DNA of 64,000 nt from Streptosporangium sp. NBC_01756 (GTDB lineage: Bacteria > Actinomycetota > Actinomycetes > Streptosporangiales > Streptosporangiaceae), in the NCBI RefSeq assembly GCF_035917975.1, contig NZ_CP109130.1, positions 8,556,001 to 8,620,000 of the forward strand, given 5' to 3'. This document shows, piece after piece, positions 10,744 to 19,744 of the stretch (position 1 is the first letter of the stretch; every line of letters begins with the position of its first letter). The notes below the pieces were generated by a model, which searched no databases, was not told the origin of the DNA, and saw nothing but the letters and a program-made list of their open reading frames with translations. The position numbers and the translations under genes are program-made.

Positions 10744-12039
10744 TCAGGACCCTCCGTTGCGCTGTTTGTAGGCCGCCTGCGCCTCGGTCAGCTTGGCCGC
10801 GAACTGGTCCAGGAAGTCCTTGGCGCTCAACTGGCCCAGCAGCACCTTCTGGAACAGCGGCTCCGCCCACGTCTTGGTGATCTCGTTGAACTCCGGCAGG
10901 TGGTAGGGCATCTGCACGACCTTGGTCGCCGGGTCGTTCAGCACCTGTTGCGCCTCGACGACGTGGGCCGCCTGCACCCCCTGCACGTCGGTGTTGGCCG
11001 GGATGACACCGGATTTCTCGGCGATGTAGCCGCCTATGTCCTTGGTCGCGAAGAACTCCGCCAGCTTGAACGCCGCCTCCTTGTTCTCGCCGGCGGAGAA
11101 CACGGCCACGCCGCTGACCGGGTTGGACAGCACCGCCTGTGTCCCGGAGTCGGACGTGGGCACGGAGAAGGAGGCCACCTTCTCGGGGCCGAGCGCCTTG
11201 ATGTGGTCCTGGTAGGAGCCCAGGTTGTGCTGCATGATCGCGATGCTGCCGGCGGTGTCGAACTGGGCGACCATCTTGACGTAGTCGTTCTGCAGGTCGC
11301 CCTCGGGGGTGTTCTTCTTGTACAGCCCGGCGTACTTCTCCAGCGCCGCCACGTTGCGCGGGTCGTTGAGCGTGGCCTTGCCCGAGGCGTCGAAGAACTC
11401 CGTGATCCCGGACTGGCCGTAGACGACCTCCAGCATCTGGGCGATGGAGCCGGCGCCACCGCGGATGGTGAAGCCGAACCTGTTCTCACCCGGCTTGGTC
11501 AGCTTGTCCACGGCCGTGAAGAACTCGCTCCACGTCTTGGGCGGTTCCAGCCCGGCCTCCTTGAACCAGTCTTTGCGGTACCAGAACGCGCCGGCGTTGG
11601 TGGAGGTCGGGATGATGTACGCCTTCCGGTCCGGCACGATGTTCTTGATGGTGGTCATGAGCGCCTCGTTGAACTTGCCGTTCAACGCGGGGTTGGCGGC
11701 GATGCGCTCATCCACCGGCTCCAGCGCCTTCTGGGCGACGAGGATGCCGAGCCCCGAGGTGGCCACGTCGGCCACGTCCGGCACGCCGCCACCGGCGATG
11801 GCGGTGTCGATCTTCTGCGCCGACTGTGCGATCGGCACGCCCACGTAGTTGACCTTGACAGTCGGGTTGGCCTTCTCGAACTCGGCGATCACGTGCTGCC
11901 AGATCGGCGTGCGCGCGGGGCCGGCGTTGGTGTCCCAGAAAGTGATCTCGGTCGTGCCGTCGGATCCCGCGTCCGAGCCACACCCGGCCAGGACGGCCGT
12001 GGCCAGCAGGATCGCGGCCATCGGCGCGTGTCGTCTCAT
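10744..12039 (-). CDS. ABC sugar transporter, extracellular solute-binding lipoprotein (family 1)
   Basis: A 431-residue binding protein. The signal peptide ends in the lipobox LAGC (Cys about residue 20), so the mature protein is membrane-anchored outside the cell. TTEITFWDTNAGP and FEKANPTVKVNYVG open the type II binding-protein fold, and EAGLEPPKTWSEFFTAVDKL is a strong family signature. It is the last gene of the leftward operon permease, permease, GH43, binding protein, starting 6 bases after the GH43 stop. The neighbouring GH43 enzyme suggests a xylan- or arabinan-derived oligosaccharide as ligand (inference). No ATPase subunit is encoded here; a shared MsiK-type ATPase elsewhere is likely, as in streptomycetes. 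Confidence 0.93.
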   Translation of the reverse strand: MRRHAPMAAILLATAVLAGCGSDAGSDGTTEITFWDTNAGPARTPIWQHVIAEFEKANPTVKVNYVGVPIAQSAQKIDTAIAGGGVPDVADVATSGLGILVAQKALEPVDERIAANPALNGKFNEALMTTIKNIVPDRKAYIIPTSTNAGAFWYRKDWFKEAGLEPPKTWSEFFTAVDKLTKPGENRFGFTIRGGAGSIAQMLEVVYGQSGITEFFDASGKATLNDPRNVAALEKYAGLYKKNTPEGDLQNDYVKMVAQFDTAGSIAIMQHNLGSYQDHIKALGPEKVASFSVPTSDSGTQAVLSNPVSGVAVFSAGENKEAAFKLAEFFATKDIGGYIAEKSGVIPANTDVQGVQAAHVVEAQQVLNDPATKVVQMPYHLPEFNEITKTWAEPLFQKVLLGQLSAKDFLDQFAAKLTEAQAAYKQRNGGS

Positions 12040-12045
12040 TGCCTT

Positions 12046-13458
12046 CTACCTTTCGATGTCCACAGTGAACGTTTCGAAGATCGCCTGGCCGCTGCCCCGC
12101 CCGGTGGCGAACAGGCCGAGCACCGCCCCGACCCACTGGCCCCGCGTGGCCTGGAAGGGTGCGCCGATCTCGCGCAGCCCCTCCCCGGTGTCGGCCAGGA
12201 ACGTGACGAGCGCGCCGTCACCGATCCGTGCCCCGACGGTGACGGACCCTTGGACGGGCACCGGTTCGGCGGACCCGCACACCAGCACCGTCCGGTCAGC
12301 CGTGCGCTCCAGCGCGACACAGGCGTAACTGTCGCCGAGCACGGCCAGCCCCGCGCGGCCCTTGCCGTCGAGCGCGAGCCGCGTGGTGACCGTGCAGGGC
12401 TCGCCAGGCAGTCGCTGCCCGAGCACGGACGGGCGCTCCCTGAGGTCCTCGGGCCCCGGCACGCAGGCCAGGCGCAGCGTGCCGTCCCGCAGTTCCCACC
12501 ACGACGGGTCCGGGTCGGCCTGCCAGCTCCACTGCAGCCCGAGCGCGGGCCCCGCGAAGTCGTCGGAGGTCGCGGGTGTGCTCAGCGTGCCGCCGGAAAC
12601 GGGCATGGGGCCTTCGAGTACCGGCTCGCCCTGGTCGCCCAGCACCGGCCAGCCGTCCTGCCACACCATGGGCTGCAGGTGGACGACCCTGCCGTAGGGG
12701 CCGCGGTCCTGGAAGTGCAGGAACCAGTGCCCGCCGGACGGGGTGTCCACCCAGCCGCCTTGATGCGGGCCGTTGACCTCGGTGCCGCCCTGCTCCAGCA
12801 CGATCCGGTCCTCGTACGGGCCGAAGATCGAGTCGGCCCGGAACGCCGACTGCCAGCCCTGCTCCACGCCACCGGCCGGCGCGAAGATCCAGTACGTGCC
12901 GTCGCGCTTGTACAGCTTGGGCCCCTCCAGCGTCCGGTAGCCCGGCAGCAGGTCGGCGTCGACGATCAGGGTGCCCTCGTCGAGAACCCCGCTCCCGTCC
13001 GGCGCCATGCGGTGCAGGGTGAGCCGGTTGTTCACTCCGGCGCGGCTCTTCGCCCAGCCGTGCACCAGGTACGCCTGACCGTCCTCGTCCCACAGCGGGC
13101 ACGGGTCGATGAGCCCGGCACCCGGTTTGACGACGTGCGGCACGGTCCACGGGCCCCGGAGATCCTCGGCGTTCACCCGGCAGATCCCCACGTCCGGGTC
13201 GCCGTAGAAGATCCAGAACCGTCCGTCGTGGTAGCGCAGCGCGGGCGCCCACACCCCGCAGCCCGGCCGTACGTCGTCGTAGCCGCCGGTTACGGCATGG
13301 CCGATGATCGTCCAGTTGACGAGGTCGCGGGAGTGCAGGATCGGCAGCCCCGGCACCTTGTTGAAGGTGGAGACGGTCAGGTAGAAGTCCGCTCCCACGC
13401 GGATCACGTCGGGGTCGGACCAGTCGGCGTTCAGTACGGGGTTGCGGTAGGTCGTCAT
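12046..13458 (-). CDS. Glycoside hydrolase family 43 (beta-xylosidase/arabinofuranosidase-like), cytoplasmic
   Basis: A 470-residue protein with no signal peptide. The N-terminal five-bladed propeller contains the catalytic base in DWSDPDVIR (Asp15), the pKa-modulating aspartate around DPCPLWDEDG and the acid glutamate in LEGPKLYKRDG. The C-terminal part, from about residue 300, is a concanavalin-like beta-sandwich as in two-domain xylosidases. ATG at 13458 overlaps the stop of the preceding permease gene (ATGA). It should trim short arabino- or xylo-oligosaccharides after import by the ABC transporter encoded in the same operon. Confidence 0.92.
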   Translation of the reverse strand: MTTYRNPVLNADWSDPDVIRVGADFYLTVSTFNKVPGLPILHSRDLVNWTIIGHAVTGGYDDVRPGCGVWAPALRYHDGRFWIFYGDPDVGICRVNAEDLRGPWTVPHVVKPGAGLIDPCPLWDEDGQAYLVHGWAKSRAGVNNRLTLHRMAPDGSGVLDEGTLIVDADLLPGYRTLEGPKLYKRDGTYWIFAPAGGVEQGWQSAFRADSIFGPYEDRIVLEQGGTEVNGPHQGGWVDTPSGGHWFLHFQDRGPYGRVVHLQPMVWQDGWPVLGDQGEPVLEGPMPVSGGTLSTPATSDDFAGPALGLQWSWQADPDPSWWELRDGTLRLACVPGPEDLRERPSVLGQRLPGEPCTVTTRLALDGKGRAGLAVLGDSYACVALERTADRTVLVCGSAEPVPVQGSVTVGARIGDGALVTFLADTGEGLREIGAPFQATRGQWVGAVLGLFATGRGSGQAIFETFTVDIER

Positions 13459-14324
13459 CCCTTCACCGCCCCGGCCGACATCCCCTGGACGAGGTAGCGC
13501 TGGATGAAGGCGAAGACGATCACGACGGGAAGCGCGGCGACGACACCGCCGGCGGCGAGGGCGCCGAAGTCGACGCTGTTCTCGCCGAGGTTGTAGGCCA
13601 GGCCCACGGGCACGGTGAACTTCTCCTGGTCGTTGATGAACATGAGGGCGAAAAGGAAGTTGTTCCAGCTGTGGATGAAGGCGAACGAGCCGACCGCCAC
13701 CAGCGCCGGGCGCAGCAGCGGCAGCACGATGGCCAGGAAGCCGCGCAGTCGGCCGCAGCCGTCGACCCAGGCCGCCTGCTCCAGCTCGTACGGGATGTTC
13801 CTGATGAAACCGCTGATGAGGATCAGTGAGAGCGGGAGCTGGAAGACCGTCTCCGCGATGACCAGGCTCCACAGCGAGTTCGTCAGCGACAGCGTCCTGA
13901 AGATCTCAAACAGCGGGATGATCATCAGGGCGCCGGGGATGAACTGCGTGCAGAGCATTCCAATCATGAACGCGCCCTTGCCGCGAAAGTTGTAGCGGGC
14001 CAGCGCGTAGCCGCCGGCCAGGGCCACGACCGTGGTGGTGACGAGCGAGGCGAGGCCGACGAGGAGACTGTTCTGGAAGAAGACGGCGAACCCCATCCCA
14101 TTCCAGACCGTGTCGAAGTGCTCGAACGTGATCGGCCACGGGAGGATCGACGTCGATCCCCTCGGCCGGAAGGCGAAGACCAGCATCCAGTAGAACGGCA
14201 CCAGCGTGAACAGCAGGTACAGGGCGAGCGGCAGGTAGATCTGCCACCGGGACACCCGGTCGGTGCTCTTGACGGGCGTGGTCTGCGGCCTCGTCACCGG
14301 CGGACGTTCGGTCACCATGGTCAT
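13455..14324 (-). CDS. Carbohydrate ABC transporter permease (MalG type)
   Basis: A 289-residue inner-membrane subunit with about six transmembrane helices, the first at YLPLALYLLFTLVPFYWMLV. The cytoplasmic coupling loop (EAA motif) is seen as LEQAAWVDGCGRLRGFLAIV. ATG at 14324 overlaps the stop of the partner permease (ATGA), and its own stop overlaps the GH43 start, so the subunits are made in a fixed ratio. It forms the second half of the channel. Confidence 0.95.
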   Translation of the reverse strand: MTMVTERPPVTRPQTTPVKSTDRVSRWQIYLPLALYLLFTLVPFYWMLVFAFRPRGSTSILPWPITFEHFDTVWNGMGFAVFFQNSLLVGLASLVTTTVVALAGGYALARYNFRGKGAFMIGMLCTQFIPGALMIIPLFEIFRTLSLTNSLWSLVIAETVFQLPLSLILISGFIRNIPYELEQAAWVDGCGRLRGFLAIVLPLLRPALVAVGSFAFIHSWNNFLFALMFINDQEKFTVPVGLAYNLGENSVDFGALAAGGVVAALPVVIVFAFIQRYLVQGMSAGAVKG

Positions 14325-15235
14325 GACTTCGCCCCGAATTTGCTCAAGCGCAGGTAGACGACGGAAAAGAAGGTCAGGATCAGGAACGCCACGGTGGTCA
14401 GTGCGGTGGCGTAGCCGAAGTTGTGCGACTGCGCGGCCAGTGAGGCCACGTACAGCGGGAGCGTGGTGGTCTGGTGCGCGGGCCCGCCACCGGTGAGGGT
14501 GTAGAGCAGATCGACGTTGTTGAACTCCCACACTGAGCGCAGCAGCGTGGACAGGATGATCGCGTCCCTCAGGTGGGGCAGCGTGATGTGGAAGAACCTG
14601 CGCATCCGGCTCGCGCCATCCACCGAGGCCGCCTCGTAGAGGTCCTTCGAGACCGACTGCAGGTCGGCCAGGAGCAGGATGGCGAAGAACGGCACCCCGC
14701 GCCAGAGTTCGGCCACCACGGCCGCCCAGAACACGGTGCCGGGATTGGCCAGTGGCGCCGCGCCGTACTCGATCAGGCCCAGGTCGGCCAGGTAGCGCGA
14801 CACTCCGGTGAACGGGTTGTAGAGCAGGACCCAGATCGCGGTGGTCAGCACGCCGGAGACCGCCCACGGGGAGAACACCAGCGCCCGCGACATCGCGCGG
14901 CCGACGAAGCTCTCGTTGACGATCAGTGCGAGCGCGAGCCCGAGCAGGAACTGCAGCACCACCTCGACGGCCACCCACCGGACGCTGAAGCCGAGGCTCT
15001 GCCAGAAGATCGGGTCTTCGAAGAGGAGCGTGCGGAAGTTGTCGAGCCCGGCGAAGCCGTTGTCCCAGGGCTTGGTCACGTTGTACCGCTGGAGGCTGTA
15101 ATAGATCACGCTGGCCATCGGGTACACGAGGAACCCGAGCATCGCGACCACCGACGGAGCAATCAGCACATACGGTGTCCACCGTCTTGTTCGACGGGGT
15201 CGGGAGCGGGGTGGATGCGCTGAGATGACGGCCAA
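14321..15235 (-). CDS. Carbohydrate ABC transporter permease (MalF type)
   Basis: A channel subunit of 304 residues when started at TTG 15235, which has AAGGAG about 9 bases upstream. An in-frame ATG at 15319 would add 28 residues but would put the operator repeats inside the coding region, so it is less likely. Six transmembrane helices are visible, starting YVLIAPSVVAMLGFLVYPM, and the EAA loop is YEAASVDGASRMRRFFHITL. It is the first gene of the sugar-import operon, directly opposite the LacI regulator. Confidence 0.92.
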   Translation of the reverse strand: MAVISAHPPRSRPRRTRRWTPYVLIAPSVVAMLGFLVYPMASVIYYSLQRYNVTKPWDNGFAGLDNFRTLLFEDPIFWQSLGFSVRWVAVEVVLQFLLGLALALIVNESFVGRAMSRALVFSPWAVSGVLTTAIWVLLYNPFTGVSRYLADLGLIEYGAAPLANPGTVFWAAVVAELWRGVPFFAILLLADLQSVSKDLYEAASVDGASRMRRFFHITLPHLRDAIILSTLLRSVWEFNNVDLLYTLTGGGPAHQTTTLPLYVASLAAQSHNFGYATALTTVAFLILTFFSVVYLRLSKFGAKS

Positions 15236-15273
15236 CGTGCATGACTCCTTCGAAGGGTTTGAGGCGCTTTGCG

Positions 15274-15316
15274 GCAATTGGTTGCGGGAAACGTTGCGGT
15301 AACGCGGACGCAACGT
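15274..15316. promoter_or_regulatory. Operator cluster for the LacI-type regulator
   Basis: Three overlapping symmetric elements lie between the permease start and the lacI-type gene. They are GCAA-TTGG-TTGC (15274-15285), a CG-centred GGGAAACGTTGCG core typical of LacI-family sites (about 15286-15298), and a perfect 8-bp inverted repeat ACGTTGCG/CGCAACGT (15291-15298 and 15309-15316). Binding would block the leftward operon and perhaps the regulator gene. Confidence 0.65.
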
Positions 15317-15426
15317 CAATGGCAGGTGAACGCCTCGGAAGCCACTAGCAGGTAAAACGCCGTAATCTGGAAATTTTCGCGATGGCAGCCTGGCCTCTCA
15401 CCGGCGTGACGGAGGACAGTGGGACG

Positions 15427-16440
15427 ATGACCATCGAGGATCTGCCCACGTCACTGCCCAAACTGGCGGTGATCGCCCGCGAGGTGGGGGTCTCGGTGGC
15501 GACCGTGTCCAAGACGCTCAACGGCAGACCCGGCGTCTCCGCGCACACCCGGCGGCTGATCGTCGAAGTGCTGGAGCGGCACGGCTATCCCCGGCACCGC
15601 CTCAAGCCGGCCAAGGGCAGCGTGGTCGACGTCGTGTTACAGGGGCTGAGCTCGGCGTACGCGCTGGCGATCCTCGAAGGCATGGAGGACGCGGCCTGGC
15701 GGCTGGGCGTGGACCTGGTCGTCTCGACCGTGGTCGGCCGCACCAAGAACGGCCAGCCACCGCCCGCCTGGCTGGACCGGATCAGCGCCCGCGACAGCGC
15801 GGGAGTGCTGCTCGTGCGCACCTTGCCGACCGCCGTACAGCGGGCCTGGCTGGCCGACCACGGCATCCCCGCGGTGATCGTCGAGCCGCCTCGCAAGCCG
15901 CCGCCCGGGCTGTCCGTGGTCGTCTCCGCCAACCTGGCCGGCGCCCGGGCCGCCACCGAACACCTCATCGGCCTGCGGCATGAGCGCATCGCCATCGTGA
16001 CCGGCCGCCCCGGCGTGCCCTGCGCCGCGGAGCGGCTGGCCGGCTACCGCCAGGCCATGGCTGCGGCCGGGCTGCCGATCGACCCCCGATGGGAGCTGTG
16101 CGGTTACTTCCAGATGGACAGCGCCCTCCAGGTCACCAGAGCGATGCTCGTCGATCTGCCCGAGCCGCCGACCGCCGTGTTCGCCTGCTCCGACGCCATG
16201 GCGCTCGGCGTTTATCAGGCGCTGGCCGAGCAGGGTCTGCATGTGCCGGATGACGTGAGCGTGGTCGGTTTCGATGACTCGCTGGCGGCGGGATACGCCA
16301 CGCCTGGACTGACGACCGTACGCCAGCCCTGGCCCGAACTGGGCAGCGCCGCGCTTACCGCGCTGCTCTCAGACGAGCCTCCGGCGAGGGCGGAGGTGCA
16401 GACCGCTCTCGTCGTACGGTCCAGCACCGCTCCCGCCTGA
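15427..16440 (+). CDS. LacI-family transcriptional repressor
   Basis: A 337-residue regulator. The helix-turn-helix with its hinge is at the N-terminus (KLAVIAREVGVSVATVSKTL, then NGRPGVS). The rest is the periplasmic-binding-like effector domain, with GHERIAI replaced by RHERIAIVTG, then FACSDAMALGVYQAL and DVSVVGFDDS. ATG at 15427 is preferred because it follows GGAGG; an upstream ATG (15382) has no good ribosome site. It is divergent from the sugar ABC/GH43 operon and most likely represses it until the imported oligosaccharide binds. Confidence 0.94.
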   Translation: MTIEDLPTSLPKLAVIAREVGVSVATVSKTLNGRPGVSAHTRRLIVEVLERHGYPRHRLKPAKGSVVDVVLQGLSSAYALAILEGMEDAAWRLGVDLVVSTVVGRTKNGQPPPAWLDRISARDSAGVLLVRTLPTAVQRAWLADHGIPAVIVEPPRKPPPGLSVVVSANLAGARAATEHLIGLRHERIAIVTGRPGVPCAAERLAGYRQAMAAAGLPIDPRWELCGYFQMDSALQVTRAMLVDLPEPPTAVFACSDAMALGVYQALAEQGLHVPDDVSVVGFDDSLAAGYATPGLTTVRQPWPELGSAALTALLSDEPPARAEVQTALVVRSSTAPA

Positions 16441-16478
16441 AAGTTTCAGCCGCGACCTTTGGTTTTTGGCTCGACTTA

Positions 16479-16497
16479 GTTTGTTGAGTTGACAAAC
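16479..16497. promoter_or_regulatory. Inverted repeat and -35-like element upstream of the pectinase genes
   Basis: GTTTGT, 7 bases, ACAAAC lies 50 bases before the pectinesterase start and includes a TTGACA hexamer at 16489-16494. It could be the operator and promoter for the two pectinases. It is clearly AT-richer than its surroundings. The identity of the regulator is unknown. Confidence 0.4.
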
Positions 16498-16546
16498 CTA
16501 TTGGCGTGCTTCTTCCTCGGTGGTCAGAAGGAAGGGAGCACGCGAA

Positions 16547-17971
16547 ATGTTCGTGCGTAAACTCGCAGGCATCGGCCTGCTCGTGGCGACGGCGATCGCC
16601 TGGGGAGGACCGGCACCGGCCGCGCAGGCGGCCGACGTGCCCGTGGCCGGTGGCGTCTACCAGCTCAAGGTGACCAAGAGCGGCATGTGCCTGGATGTGG
16701 TGGGCGGCTCGAAGGACAACGGCGCGCTGTTGCAGCAGTGGGGCTGCACGGCCGATGCCTGGCAGCAGTTCACCGTCGTCTCCGCCGGGTCGGGGACCTA
16801 CACGATCCGCAACGTGAACAGCGGCCGGTGCCTCGATGTGCCGGATGGGGCGGCCACCAGTGGACTGCGGCTGCAGCAGTGGGGGTGCGGTGACGGCACC
16901 AAGTCCAACCAGCAGTGGCGGTTCGTCGCCTCGGGCAGCGGAACGTACCAGGTCGTCAGCGCCGCCACCGGGCTGTGCATGAGTGATCAGGGCGCCTCCA
17001 CCACCTCCGGCGCCGCGATCATCCAGGAGACCTGTACGGCCAACACCAACAAGCAGTGGGCCTTCAACCCCGTGTCGAGCGGTAAGGCCACGGTGGCGGC
17101 GGACGGCTCCGGCACCTACCGGACCGTGCAGGCCGCCATCGACGCCGTGCCGACCGGAAACGCGAGCCGGGTGACGATCACCATCGCGCCCGGCACATAC
17201 CGGGAGATCGTGCGGATTCCCAGCAACAAGCCCTATGTCACGCTCCAGGGGCTCGGTTCTTCGGCGAACCAGACTGTTATCGTTAACAATCACTATGCGG
17301 GCGAATACGGGACGTCCGGCAGCGCGACCGCGTTCGTCGACGGCCATGACTTCGTCGCCACCAACCTGACGATCTCCAACGACTTCAACGAGGATCCGGC
17401 CGTCAGCGGCCACCAGGCGGTGGCGCTCAACCTGACCGCGGACCGGGCCCGGCTGACCAACGTGCGCCTGCTCGGTGACCAGGACACGTTCCTGGTCAAC
17501 AACTCGACCCGGGCCTACCTGTCGAACTCGTACGTGGAGGGCACCGTCGACTTCATCTTCGGCGGCGGCACCATCGTCTTCGACAACTGCGACATCTACG
17601 AAAAGCGCAGCACCGGCGGTCCGATCACCGCGGCGAGCACGGACGCCGCGAAAACCTACGGCTTCCTGTTCTACAAATCCAGGATTTCCGGAGCGTCCGC
17701 GACAGGCAGTACCAGCCTGGGTCGCCCCTGGTACCCCAACGCCCAGGTGCTCTACCGGGAGTCCACGCTGGGCTCCCTGATCAACACCGCCCAGCCGTGG
17801 ACTGACATGTCCGCCAACTCCTGGAAGAACGCCCGCTTCTTCGAGTACAAGAACACCGGGGCAGGAGCCGGGACGAACTCCAACCGGCCGCAGCTCGCCG
17901 ACGCGCAAGCTCCGAACTACACCCCGCAGAAGTATCTGGCCGGGTCCGACGGCTGGAACCCCGTTGGCTGA
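16547..17971 (+). CDS. Secreted pectinesterase (CE8) with N-terminal ricin-type lectin domain (CBM13)
   Basis: A 474-residue exported enzyme. ATG at 16547 follows GGAAGGGAG. Residues 1 to about 30 are a signal peptide ending AAQA-ADV. Residues about 33-175 form a beta-trefoil with three QQW repeats. The CE8 beta-helix follows, with GTYRTVQAAIDAVP, GTYREIV, GHQAVAL (oxyanion-hole Gln), GDQDTFL and VDFIFGGG (the two catalytic aspartates), and LGRPWYP with the substrate arginine. It removes methyl esters from plant pectin so that the neighbouring pectate lyase can cut the chain. The lectin domain should hold it on plant cell wall. Confidence 0.96.
   Translation: MFVRKLAGIGLLVATAIAWGGPAPAAQAADVPVAGGVYQLKVTKSGMCLDVVGGSKDNGALLQQWGCTADAWQQFTVVSAGSGTYTIRNVNSGRCLDVPDGAATSGLRLQQWGCGDGTKSNQQWRFVASGSGTYQVVSAATGLCMSDQGASTTSGAAIIQETCTANTNKQWAFNPVSSGKATVAADGSGTYRTVQAAIDAVPTGNASRVTITIAPGTYREIVRIPSNKPYVTLQGLGSSANQTVIVNNHYAGEYGTSGSATAFVDGHDFVATNLTISNDFNEDPAVSGHQAVALNLTADRARLTNVRLLGDQDTFLVNNSTRAYLSNSYVEGTVDFIFGGGTIVFDNCDIYEKRSTGGPITAASTDAAKTYGFLFYKSRISGASATGSTSLGRPWYPNAQVLYRESTLGSLINTAQPWTDMSANSWKNARFFEYKNTGAGAGTNSNRPQLADAQAPNYTPQKYLAGSDGWNPVG
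16639..16794 (+). repeat. Exact 156-bp direct repeat, copy 1 (lectin-domain segment)
   Basis: Identical base for base to 18119-18274. It encodes the first trefoil repeat of the CBM13 domain. The lectin domains diverge on both sides, which points to recent gene conversion or duplication rather than selection on codons. Confidence 0.97.
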
Positions 17972-18011
17972 CCCGCTTCATCCCCGTGACCTCCGCTTCG
18001 GAAGGACAACC

Positions 18012-19475
18012 ATGCGTGTCTTGAACGTCCGCGCTCGTGCCGCCCGGGTGGCCGTCTTCGCCGTCCTCGCCGTGCTGACCTCGCTCGGGGTCGCGATCTC
18101 TCCCGCGCAGGCGGCCACGCCCGTGGCCGGTGGCGTCTACCAGCTCAAGGTGACCAAGAGCGGCATGTGCCTGGATGTGGTGGGCGGCTCGAAGGACAAC
18201 GGCGCGCTGTTGCAGCAGTGGGGCTGCACGGCCGATGCCTGGCAGCAGTTCACCGTCGTCTCCGCCGGGTCGGGCGTCTACAACCTGGTCAACGTCAACA
18301 GCGGACGCTGCGTCGACGTCCCCGGCAGCTCCACGACCTCCGGCGTGCGGCTGCAGCAGTGGGGATGCGGCGACGGCACCAAGCCCAACCAGCAGTGGCG
18401 CCTGACCGCATCCGGCAGCGGCACCTACCAGATCATCAATGTGGCCAGCGGCCTGTGCATGAGCGACCAGGGCGCCTCCACCACCTCCGGCGCCGCGATC
18501 ATCCAGGAGACCTGCACGGCCAACACCAACAAGCAATGGCTGTTCGCCCCGGTTTCCGGCAGCGGCAGAACCTGGTCGAACACCGCCGACGGTTTCGCCG
18601 CCACCAGCGGCGACGGTCTGACGACCACCACCGGCGGCGCGGCCGGCGCCACTGTCACCGTCACCACCTATGCCGATCTGGTCAAGTACGCCACCGCCGG
18701 CGCCCCCTACGTCATCAAGGTCGGCGGTGCGATCACCGTCACGCCGTACGGTACCGAGATCAAGGTCGCCTCCAACAAGACCATCCTCGGCGTCGGCACC
18801 AAGGGCCACATCGTCAACGGCGGCTTCTTCCTCGGCGCCGGCGTGAGCAACGTCATCATCCGCAACCTGACCATCCGCGACACCCGCATGGCCGACGACG
18901 ATCCCGACGACAAGACCTATGACTACGACGGCATCCAGATGGACACCGCCCACCACGTCTGGATCGACCACAACACCATCACCCGGATGAACGACGGCCT
19001 GATCGACAGCCGCAAGGACACCAGCTACCTCACCGTGTCCTGGAACGTCCTGTCGGAGAACAACAAGTCCTTCGGCATCGGCTGGACCGACAACGTCACA
19101 GCCCGCATGACGATCCACCACAACTGGATCCACGACACCAACCAGCGCAACCCCAGCACCGACAACGTCGCCTACGCGCACCTCTACAACAACTACCTGC
19201 AGAACATCGCCTCGTACGGCAACTACTCGCGCGGCGCCACCAAGATGGTGATCGAGAACAGCTACTACGACACCGTCAAAGACCCCTACTATCCCGACTC
19301 CACCGCGCAGCTTCGGCAGAGCGGCAGCATCGTGGTCAACTGCACCGGCAACCAGAGCACCAACGGCTCGGCCTTCAACCCGAGTTCGTTCTACTCCTAC
19401 ACCCTCGACCCGGCCGCCGACGTACCGTCCCTCCTCAGGACGTACTCGGGGCCCCAGGCCGACATCGGCACCTGA
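18012..19475 (+). CDS. Secreted pectate lyase (PL1) with N-terminal ricin-type lectin domain (CBM13)
   Basis: A 487-residue exported enzyme starting 40 bases after the pectinesterase stop; ATG at 18012 follows GAAGGA. A Sec signal (to about residue 34, ending AQA-ATP) precedes a CBM13 trefoil nearly identical to the one in the pectinesterase. The lyase domain shows the PL1 signature VWIDHNTITRMNDGLIDSRK, with calcium-binding acids around DYDGIQMD and DSRKD, and NQRNPSTDN towards the end. It cleaves de-esterified polygalacturonate by beta-elimination. The two genes form a pectin-degrading operon. Confidence 0.96.
   Translation: MRVLNVRARAARVAVFAVLAVLTSLGVAISPAQAATPVAGGVYQLKVTKSGMCLDVVGGSKDNGALLQQWGCTADAWQQFTVVSAGSGVYNLVNVNSGRCVDVPGSSTTSGVRLQQWGCGDGTKPNQQWRLTASGSGTYQIINVASGLCMSDQGASTTSGAAIIQETCTANTNKQWLFAPVSGSGRTWSNTADGFAATSGDGLTTTTGGAAGATVTVTTYADLVKYATAGAPYVIKVGGAITVTPYGTEIKVASNKTILGVGTKGHIVNGGFFLGAGVSNVIIRNLTIRDTRMADDDPDDKTYDYDGIQMDTAHHVWIDHNTITRMNDGLIDSRKDTSYLTVSWNVLSENNKSFGIGWTDNVTARMTIHHNWIHDTNQRNPSTDNVAYAHLYNNYLQNIASYGNYSRGATKMVIENSYYDTVKDPYYPDSTAQLRQSGSIVVNCTGNQSTNGSAFNPSSFYSYTLDPAADVPSLLRTYSGPQADIGT
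18119..18274 (+). repeat. Exact 156-bp direct repeat, copy 2 (lectin-domain segment)
   Basis: Second copy of the 156-bp repeat, inside the pectate lyase gene. A further almost identical stretch of about 80 bases (around 16978-17060 and 18458-18540) encodes the end of both lectin domains, with a more diverged middle between them. Confidence 0.97.
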
Positions 19476-19545
19476 CGTCGCCGACAGGCCTCTCCGGCAC
19501 CGTGCCGGACCGGGTCATGAGCTCAGGGTTCCGATCACATGGCAC

Positions 19546-19587
19546 CGTCGAGGTCGCCGGGCCGGCTCAGGCCCGGCGACCTCGACG
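19546..19587. terminator. Perfect 18-bp hairpin after the pectinase operon
   Basis: CGTCGAGGTCGCCGGGCC pairs with its exact complement around a 6-base loop. A smaller hairpin (TCCGGCAC/GTGCCGGA, 19493-19509) precedes it. It is placed between the pectate lyase and the convergent tetR gene. There is no T-tract; probably a two-sided terminator. Confidence 0.7.
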
Positions 19588-19744
19588 ATTGGCGGCCGAG
19601 TATCGACCGTCGGAACGTCTGTGACACGTGTCACGGGACCACGGGCGGCCGGTGGATTCCAACGGCGTGTGAAGGGGAGGACCTGAGCCTGCCCGAGCCG
19701 GGACACCGCCGGGAGGAACGGCGAGATCCGGGGTGGCGCGGGCC

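Noticed and set aside
10693-13497. A 934-codon plus-strand open frame across the sugar-binding and GH43 genes
   Set aside because: It is antisense to two well-supported genes and shows no domain pattern.
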